Shown here piece by piece: positions 36,779-42,017 of a stretch of DNA of 42,017 bases. The notes under the pieces are model-generated. The model did no database searches. It was not told the origin of the DNA and saw only the letters and a list, made by a program, of their open reading frames with translations. The stretch is from a virus. Position numbers and translations under genes: made by a program. The DNA is taken from positions 1 through 42,017 of the IMG/VR virus record IMGVR_UViG_3300020152_000014. The stretch is one strand, 5' to 3'. Within the stretch, counting starts at the first letter, position 1, and every line of letters begins with the position of its first letter.

Positions 36779-38241
36779 CGGCGGCCTCGGGGTTTCATGC
36801 CGATGGTGATCACGCCCGCGCGGCTGTCGGCGCGCGTGGGGAAGTTGACCTGCATCTCGAACTGGCGGGCGGTGAAGCGGCAGTAGGCCGGCTGGGTGGC
36901 GAGCGAGACCGTCGCGAAGGTGGTTTCGGTCCCTTGCGGGGAGTCCTTGCCGTAGAACACGACTTCGGCCTGCCCCATGACCCGCTCGTCCCCGATCACC
37001 TCGTCAATGGTGTAGACGTTATCCCCGGCCCCAAGCTGGATCGGGGCGGTGCGCGCGTAGGGAACGGTCGAGCCGTAGTCGAGCCCGGCCTCGTGTTCGT
37101 AGACGTAGTTGGCGACGAGCAGGGGATAGAGGAACACGCCCCGCATGGCGCCGGAATAGCGGATGATCTCGTGCGTGGCCCACGTCCCGTTGCGGTAGTT
37201 CCAGGCTACGGCGCGGTCATTCTCCGAAGAGGCCGACGAGGGGTAGTGCCACCAGATTTCCCCGAACTCGACGTTGTGCCACGCCGCGACCTTGGACAGC
37301 TGGAGGTCGTTGATGTCCGCGAACACGTAGTCCGCCACTTCGCAGGGCATGTCAGAGACCGCCCCGCCGTTGTAGGTGTAGAAGCCGCCCCGACCCATCC
37401 AGACGGCCATGCCGTTGAAGGCCACGGCGCAGCCCTTCGAAACAGCGCCAACTTCACCCACCCGCTGCACGCCGTAGACGAACACCCCGCCGAGGTAGGT
37501 CATGGCGAAGGTCTCGGTCTGCGAGAACAGCAGGGTCTGCCCGCGGACCGACAGCCCGCAGATCAGGGCGGAGCGGGTCTCGAGGTCGAGGTCGCCCGCC
37601 TGATTGGTCGCCGCCGGGGTCCATGTGGTCTCGTCCGCCTGATCGGACCATTCGATGGCCCGGTCCTTGATGGCGACGACGAACTTCTCTTCCGTCACCA
37701 CCACGGCATTGCAGCCGGTCGGGGCGTTGGTGATGGCGGTCGCCGGGTTGGCGTTCACCAGATCCCAGATGTAGAGCTTGCCGTCGTCCTCCATGCAGCC
37801 GACCGGGTATTGGCCGAAGGTGTCCAGCGTCCACATGGAGGCGGGCTGAATGGTCCCGTTATCCGGCCGCGCCGTGCCGTAGGCCCCCGCGCCGTAGTTG
37901 CCGTAGCCGTAGCCCGCCGAGGCCGAGGCGTCCGCGCTGCCCGTGGTGAAGCCGGCCGGCGTGATGTCCGACAGGTCGCCCGTGGAGGCCATGGCGTAGA
38001 GCTTCTGCTCCGTGCCGATGAGGGCGTGGCGGACGGGGGGCGAGGCGTTGTCCCGCCAGGTCACGATGGCGCGGCCCTTGCCGGTGAGCGTGGAGGTGGA
38101 CTTGACGCGCCAGCCCCCGATGGGCTGGAGGTCCGGGCCGTTGGGCCAGCGCACGAGGTCGCTGATCCTCCAGCGCCCTTCGTTCTGCTTGTCCGTCCCG
38201 ATGGCGCGAACGCCCGGCGGGATGCCGAGAGGCTGCCTCAC
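36775..38241 (-). CDS. Tail hub / packaged-DNA stabilisation protein (P22 gp10-like)
   Basis: 488 aa; GTG 38241 chosen for the GTGA overlap with the fibre-like gene; the open frame extends upstream without homology. Begins [17 protein letters not shown]. Repeated beta-blade units with Trp and Asp-Gly turns ([56 protein letters not shown]) suggest the beta-propeller of P22 gp10-type hub proteins, which close the portal channel and anchor spike and needle. Confidence 0.75.
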   Translation of the reverse strand: MRQPLGIPPGVRAIGTDKQNEGRWRISDLVRWPNGPDLQPIGGWRVKSTSTLTGKGRAIVTWRDNASPPVRHALIGTEQKLYAMASTGDLSDITPAGFTTGSADASASAGYGYGNYGAGAYGTARPDNGTIQPASMWTLDTFGQYPVGCMEDDGKLYIWDLVNANPATAITNAPTGCNAVVVTEEKFVVAIKDRAIEWSDQADETTWTPAATNQAGDLDLETRSALICGLSVRGQTLLFSQTETFAMTYLGGVFVYGVQRVGEVGAVSKGCAVAFNGMAVWMGRGGFYTYNGGAVSDMPCEVADYVFADINDLQLSKVAAWHNVEFGEIWWHYPSSASSENDRAVAWNYRNGTWATHEIIRYSGAMRGVFLYPLLVANYVYEHEAGLDYGSTVPYARTAPIQLGAGDNVYTIDEVIGDERVMGQAEVVFYGKDSPQGTETTFATVSLATQPAYCRFTARQFEMQVNFPTRADSRAGVITIGMKPRGRR

Positions 38242-38678
38242 GCGCCGTCGATCACGACGAAGGACACGCCGTCCGGGTCCGTGCCCGCTCCCGAGCCGGA
38301 GCCGGCCGCATAGTTCTTGTACCGAAGGACGGTCGTAGAAGTGAACTCGCAGACCACGCCGCCGAACTGTGACGCCGTGCTGTCGTGCGTCGTCACTAGC
38401 GCGAGGGCCGTATCCACGTCGGTCACGGGACTGGAAAGCGTGATGTTGTACTCGCCCGCCGACGCGCGGGCGACAGAGGACACGCCATAGGAGCCCGCCT
38501 GAAGCGTCGCCGTCGATCCACTGACGTTGAAGCGACCCCGGGCGACGTGGGGGATGCGCGCGTGAACGGCCGTGTCGATGGTGTCCGCGTTGGCGTTCCA
38601 CTTCGTTCCCCAGGTGTCGGGCGAAGCGCCGGGCTCCGGCTTTACAAGGCCAAGGTTGGTGGTCGTGGTGTCGGCCAT
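38238..38678 (-). CDS. Tail fibre-like protein, 146 aa
   Basis: ATG 38678 with GGAGA upstream. The first residues [19 protein letters not shown], then [15 protein letters not shown] are the well-known start of phage fibre and collar proteins. The rest is short beta strands ([19 protein letters not shown]). It is far shorter than a full fibre, so it may be an adaptor onto which another protein docks. Confidence 0.75.
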   Translation of the reverse strand: MADTTTTNLGLVKPEPGASPDTWGTKWNANADTIDTAVHARIPHVARGRFNVSGSTATLQAGSYGVSSVARASAGEYNITLSSPVTDVDTALALVTTHDSTASQFGGVVCEFTSTTVLRYKNYAAGSGSGAGTDPDGVSFVVIDGA

Positions 38679-38682
38679 GGAG

Positions 38683-38720
38683 TCTCCATGTGGAAACGGC
38701 CCCGCAAAGGGGGCTGTGTC
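38683..38720 (-). terminator. Short hairpin between methyltransferase and fibre genes
   Basis: In the leftward transcript GCCCC-CTTTGC-GGGGC lies in the 63-base gap before the fibre-like gene. The stem is only 5 bp with no clear U-tract; a weak attenuator at most. Confidence 0.35.
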
Positions 38721-38741
38721 AGGCTCTGGTTGTGGGTGGTC

Positions 38742-39302
38742 TTAGGCCCGGTAGGCGGTCGCTATGATCGCTTCCCGTTCGGGGAACTTGGGTGTGGGCG
38801 AGGCTGCAAGCTCGATCAGTTCGAACCCGCGCAGGAGTTGGGCGTAATCGTGGTCCCAGCCGCGGTCACGGTCACGTTGGGCGGCCTCCTTGGCGAGGAC
38901 GCCGCGCTCTGAGAACGTGATCGCGCCGCGGATGCCGTCGAAGAACATCTGCGCCTCGGCCGGCGAGAGCTTTCCGATCTGGTTCATGGCGACGATCAGC
39001 GTCGTCGGAGAGGCCTCCCGGCGAACGATGGTCATTGCGTCCGCATGGATGAATGCGACGTGGCGGGCTGCCTCGCGGGCTACGTCCAGGCCTTCGGCGG
39101 AAGCGTCGGACCCTATCACCGATAGGCCGGTCGCGTTGTGCAGGTGCATCAGGAACTGGCCGGGCTGGACCCTCCCGGATGCAGAGCCGATCTCGACGAT
39201 CCTTTCCAGTGGCCGAGCGGCCGTCAGCTGCACGACCTGCTCCAGCGCACGGACGTAGGCGGGGCGGGTCCGAATGTCCTCGTATGCCACGGGCTTGGTC
39301 AC
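38742..39302 (-). CDS. Class I SAM-dependent methyltransferase-like protein, 186 aa
   Basis: GTG 39302 in a GTGA overlap with the sulfotransferase. A Rossmann pattern: motif I VEIGSASG (residues 36-43), VIGSDASAEGLDVAREAA with the acidic residue D66 for SAM ribose, VAFIHADAMTI as motif II, and LIVAMNQIGKLS as the later strand. The substrate part is not recognised. Translational coupling suggests it and the sulfotransferase modify the same product, perhaps a sugar on host envelope or virion. Confidence 0.7.
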   Translation of the reverse strand: MTKPVAYEDIRTRPAYVRALEQVVQLTAARPLERIVEIGSASGRVQPGQFLMHLHNATGLSVIGSDASAEGLDVAREAARHVAFIHADAMTIVRREASPTTLIVAMNQIGKLSPAEAQMFFDGIRGAITFSERGVLAKEAAQRDRDRGWDHDYAQLLRGFELIELAASPTPKFPEREAIIATAYRA

Positions 39303-40069
39303 GCCGGCTGCTCCCAGCCCGCCATGATCTCGTCCAGGTCGAGGCGGCGGCCCTTCAGGACCCGCCGGGCGACTTCGATGTCCGCCTCGCTCATTTCCGT
39401 CCGCCACTGCCCGATGCTGCCGTTGCGGGCCAGCGGGTGGGTAAGTGTCGGATTCGGGGTCAGCTCGATCTCCACCTGCCGGAACTTGTCGGCGGCTATG
39501 TCTGCGATGGTGCGGTCGATCAGCGCGTCGTCCAGAGGCTGTTCGATGAAGCGCACGACCCGGCGGAACACGTCGCCGGGCTGCTGGATCAGCTCTTCGT
39601 ACTTGACCGGCAGCACCTTGCGATCCGAGGCGATGAGGCGGGTGAACCCGACGTAGCCGCGCGCCCACTTCAGCGCGTAGTCACCGACCACGGCGCTGAT
39701 GTTCTCGACGTGCAGGCTCGTGTCTACGCGGGACTGATGACGGTAGTGATACTGGCTGACGATGAAGTCGAGCGGGTTACGGGCTTGGGTGATGATCCAG
39801 CCGGGGAAGGATTCCAGGCTCCCGAACGCGTGCTGGACCACGATGTCGCGCACGCCTTCGGGAAGCGGCCCGGTAGGCTCGTAGGGTTTGCCCTTGTTGA
39901 TGTAGTCGTAGCGCCGGTTCGGGTAGGCCTCGTGGGCCTCGCTGCCGAACAGCGCCCGCTCCTCGATCCCGATCAGCCGCCGCAGGTAGTTCACCACGAA
40001 GTGGTGCATGTAGTGCGTGCCCGACTTCGGGATCGTGGCCAGGCAGATGAAGTTCGTTTCGTCGATCAT
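39299..40069 (-). CDS. PAPS-dependent sulfotransferase
   Basis: 256 aa. Both cofactor signatures are present: the 5'-phosphosulfate loop ATIPKSGTHYMHHF (PKSGT at 14-18) and the 3'-phosphate motif ARNPLDFIVSQYHY (R97, D101, S105). Later segments VLPVKYEELIQQPGDVFRR and SIGQWRTEM match the end of the sulfotransferase fold. It would transfer sulfate from PAPS to a hydroxyl or amine, on glycan or small molecule. It sits among tail genes, transcribed late, and is coupled to a methyltransferase. Confidence 0.88.
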   Translation of the reverse strand: MIDETNFICLATIPKSGTHYMHHFVVNYLRRLIGIEERALFGSEAHEAYPNRRYDYINKGKPYEPTGPLPEGVRDIVVQHAFGSLESFPGWIITQARNPLDFIVSQYHYRHQSRVDTSLHVENISAVVGDYALKWARGYVGFTRLIASDRKVLPVKYEELIQQPGDVFRRVVRFIEQPLDDALIDRTIADIAADKFRQVEIELTPNPTLTHPLARNGSIGQWRTEMSEADIEVARRVLKGRRLDLDEIMAGWEQPA

Positions 40070-40090
40070 GGCGCGTGCTATATCGCGTCC

Positions 40091-40255
40091 ATGGACCGCG
40101 ATGAACCCGAGCCGGCCGACTTAATCACGCTTCAGGCGCTGGAGGCGCGCGCGGCGCAGATCGCCGATGAAGAGGCGCGCGCCGAGGCCCTTGGGCTGGC
40201 GTTATCGACGCCCGTAGAGTCGGACGTGACCGGCCGCGATGTTGGCGGCGCCTGA
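40091..40255 (+). CDS. Small plus-strand protein beside the sulfotransferase (moron-like), 54 aa
   Basis: ATG 40091 (MDRDEPEPADLITLQAL), acidic and helical (ARAAQIADEEARAEALG), with strong codon bias. Upstream TGCTATATC has the hexamer TATATC ending six bases before ATG, the same geometry as the 30506 gene, so a leaderless mRNA is possible. Its 3' end overlaps the minus-strand 40202 gene by 54 bases. Confidence 0.5.
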   Translation: MDRDEPEPADLITLQALEARAAQIADEEARAEALGLALSTPVESDVTGRDVGGA

Positions 40256-40693
40256 GTTGACGGTGATTCGCAGGCGGTCGTTCACTTCGGCCACGCCCCG
40301 CGTGCCGGCGCGGACTCCGCCCGACCCCTGCGGAATGCCCGTGGCGCCTTCCATGAAGGTCTCCTGATCGGCGTTGTTGAATTCGCGGAAGTAGAAGACG
40401 CCGTTGAACACGATGCTCGCCGCCTGAGCAGTATTCTGCATCGTGATCCCGGCCGTGGTGACGGTGCCGTTGCCGATGGACGAGTAGCCGGTGACACCCC
40501 AACCCGACTCCGTGCCGACCTGGGCGATCACCGTATCGGTGCCGCCCGCGTCGTGCTGGATGCCCCAGAACCTCAGGCAGAGCTCCCGGTAGCCGCCGAG
40601 GTCGTTGAACGCGACTTCGGTCACGTCCTCGGTGTAGTCCCAGGCCCCGATGGGAGCGCCCCAGGTCGACTGTGCTGCGCTGTCGATCTGCAT
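40202..40693 (-). CDS. Hypothetical virion-region protein, 163 aa
   Basis: ATG 40693 (MQIDSAAQSTWGAPIGA). Beta-rich with YRELCLRFWGIQHDAGGTD, then TAGITMQNTAQAASIVFNG, and a final GHVRLYGRR, like carbohydrate-binding or head-fibre jelly-roll proteins. Between spike and sulfotransferase genes. Function unproven. Confidence 0.65.
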   Translation of the reverse strand: MQIDSAAQSTWGAPIGAWDYTEDVTEVAFNDLGGYRELCLRFWGIQHDAGGTDTVIAQVGTESGWGVTGYSSIGNGTVTTAGITMQNTAQAASIVFNGVFYFREFNNADQETFMEGATGIPQGSGGVRAGTRGVAEVNDRLRITVNSGAANIAAGHVRLYGRR

Positions 40694-40694
40694 C

Positions 40695-40964
40695 TTAGGC
40701 CGCCGTCGCTTTGATGGTGGGGGGCGTGCCCATGGGGGCGGTGACCTTGATCGTGGCCAAGCCATTGGCCGGGACGAAGTAGTCGCCCGCGGCCGGCACG
40801 TCGCCGTTCGTGGTGATGTAGCTGTCCACGCTCGGGATGACCTGACAGACCACCGTGGCGGCGTTCAGCGCGACGGCCGAGGCGTGCGAGGTGGCGCGGT
40901 CATACGGGTGCTGCGGCTGGCCGAAGCGGTCCATCTGTCCGAACTCGAAAACCTTGATTGCCAT
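40695..40964 (-). CDS. Hypothetical protein, 89 aa
   Basis: Starts MAIKVFEFGQMDRFGQP. A beta-rich small protein (NAATVVCQVIPSVDSYITT, then GDYFVPANGLATIKVTA). Follows the spike gene by 7 bases. Perhaps an accessory of the spike; unproven. Confidence 0.65.
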   Translation of the reverse strand: MAIKVFEFGQMDRFGQPQHPYDRATSHASAVALNAATVVCQVIPSVDSYITTNGDVPAAGDYFVPANGLATIKVTAPMGTPPTIKATAA

Positions 40965-40971
40965 GTCAGTC

Positions 40972-42017
40972 CTATTCTTCAGGAACGGGGAAGATCTGTT
41001 CGAAGTCGCCGAGCGTCACGTCGCCCCGGGCGTAGACGCGCAGCACGGCGCTGGAGCCGGTCATGTTCACCACCCGCAGGTAGGTGGCATAGTCCTCGCC
41101 GTAGATGCCGATGGTGACCTTGCCGTCCGTCGCGCCTGTCTCCTCCGGCTTGGTGGTGACCACCTCCAGCGTGGAGCCGAGGTCCAGGCCCGTGGCTGTG
41201 GTGCTGGCCTCTTCCGGGGGCTCCGCCGTGGCGTCACCCGCGTTGGTGGTGAAGCGCACGATTCCCATCAGGTTCTGGTTCGAACCGACCAGTTCCAGCC
41301 ACCCGGCGCCGGAGAGCGTGGCCTGCATCACCCCGCCGTTGCCGTCGATATCCTTGGAGGCAGGCGAGACCCGCGGGCCGGGGTCGTAGAGCGGCCGGCT
41401 TAGGATCTCGAACCACCCTCCCCCGCTGGTTGTCCTCTGCGGGATCGTGCTGATGTAGTTCCCCGTTCGGACGGGGTTGCCGTAGACGAAGCCGTCGGCG
41501 TTCCAGCCCACGTCCAGGTAGGAGTTCTCGATAGAGCTGACGGCGTTGATGGTCAGCTTTCCGCTGACGCAGTAGACGCCGCGCTGGGCGTGGGTAATGC
41601 GGGTCGCAAGCACGTTCGCCACGCCATAGTTGCCGGTCCGCACCCCCGAAGTGCCGCCGGAGAGGAACGACTGATTGACGTTGGCGTAGCTGTCGTTCGC
41701 TGCGACGACGGTATGCGTCTTCCCGCCCCCGACACAGCAGCGCACCAGGAAGATGCGTCCGCCCTCCTGCGAGTTGATGACCTCGGCGTTAGACCCGCCT
41801 TCGGGGTGCGTGCCGATGCCCCCGCCGCCGTAGCAGGACAGCTGACCGCGGAACGTCCCGTCCATGGGCACGCGGACAACCTTTTCCGGCCCGCCCGCGA
41901 ACGTGTCGCGCTCCGAATACCAGTAGGAGTTCGGGTGCTTGATGAAGCCGATGCAGCCGGCGTCCGTGTGGTTGCTGTTGTAGCTGAACCCGCAGTTCAC
42001 GGTGCGGACCATGCCGC
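40972..42017 (-). CDS. Tail spike-like protein, C-terminal part (continues from the left end)
   Basis: C-terminal continuation of the gene that starts at 1058; bases 41891-42017 duplicate 1-127, so only 40972-41890 is new. This part carries beta-helix-like rungs (NAVSSIENSYLDVGWNADG, GNYGVANVLATRITHAQRG) and a distal TEPPEEASTTATGLDLGS linker before a final beta domain (VRVYARGDVTLGDF-like end, then EQIFPVPEE). The open frame here begins at an internal Met (42012) only because of the cut. Confidence 0.8.
   Translation of the reverse strand, partial: GMVRTVNCGFSYNSNHTDAGCIGFIKHPNSYWYSERDTFAGGPEKVVRVPMDGTFRGQLSCYGGGGIGTHPEGGSNAEVINSQEGGRIFLVRCCVGGGKTHTVVAANDSYANVNQSFLSGGTSGVRTGNYGVANVLATRITHAQRGVYCVSGKLTINAVSSIENSYLDVGWNADGFVYGNPVRTGNYISTIPQRTTSGGGWFEILSRPLYDPGPRVSPASKDIDGNGGVMQATLSGAGWLELVGSNQNLMGIVRFTTNAGDATAEPPEEASTTATGLDLGSTLEVVTTKPEETGATDGKVTIGIYGEDYATYLRVVNMTGSSAVLRVYARGDVTLGDFEQIFPVPEE
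41891..42017. repeat. Right copy of the 127-bp terminal direct repeat
   Basis: Identical to bases 1-127; see the left copy. Confidence 0.95.

Noticed and set aside
40125-40502. 125-codon minus-strand frame next to the sulfotransferase
   Set aside because: Off-frame shadow of the 40202-40693 gene; very His/Arg-rich without domain.
1-42017. CRISPR array, insertion sequence or rRNA
   Set aside because: No regularly spaced repeat-spacer units, transposase motifs or ribosomal RNA sequence were seen.

Overview
The window is one complete temperate phage genome, not a piece of bacterial chromosome. Its last 127 bases repeat its first 127 exactly. A reading frame that runs off the left end continues in frame from the right end once the repeat is counted once, so the molecule is circular or circularly permuted with a unit of 41,890 bp. 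The sequence is GC-rich, with strongly G/C-biased third codon positions. The integrase is followed by the 3' half of a tRNA-Thr(TGT) gene of proteobacterial type. I infer a GC-rich proteobacterial host, most likely an alphaproteobacterium, but the sequence does not fix the genus.

The capsid and tail genes fit a short-tailed (podovirus-like) phage. There is no tail-length tape measure, sheath or major tail tube gene. There are a head-tail adaptor, a P22 gp10-like tail hub, ejection-type proteins with a lytic transglycosylase, and a spike-like protein. No DNA or RNA polymerase gene was found, so replication should use host machinery loaded by an O-like initiator.

Layout: (1) About 14.7 kb down to 1 kb, minus strand: a leftward operon begins with a putative regulator and small genes. 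It runs through a replication block (resolvase-like nuclease, DnaA domain IV-like protein, HNH protein, DUF1376 initiator containing a candidate origin), then small-subunit terminase, large terminase, portal, scaffold, major capsid protein and adaptor. (2) The spike gene crosses the artificial window ends. From 42.0 kb down to 27.2 kb the operon continues with a sulfotransferase-methyltransferase pair, fibre-like protein, tail hub, ejection proteins and lysis cassette (membrane proteins, M15 endolysin, Rz/Rz1-like spanins), ending in a metallophosphoesterase. (3) About 15.2 to 16.4 kb: the lysogeny switch, with divergent helix-turn-helix genes and at least five related 17-bp operators spaced about 35 bp apart. 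(4) 16.4 to 27.0 kb, plus strand: an early or accessory operon of many small, mostly overlapping genes. It holds the Erf-YqaJ-SSB-NinB recombination set, a PAPS-reductase-family enzyme, excisionase, integrase, attP, an HNH protein and several zinc-ribbon proteins. The two arms converge at a hairpin near 27.15 kb.

Almost all genes are coupled by 4-base (ATGA/GTGA) or 1-base (TGATG) overlaps, and I used these to choose many starts. The most notable signals are the tail-cassette sulfotransferase and methyltransferase, a nine-copy dispersed repeat at gene boundaries (two small genes carry inverted copies at their two ends), an iteron-like candidate origin inside the initiator gene, the operator network, and three small plus-strand genes wedged into the minus-strand late operon.
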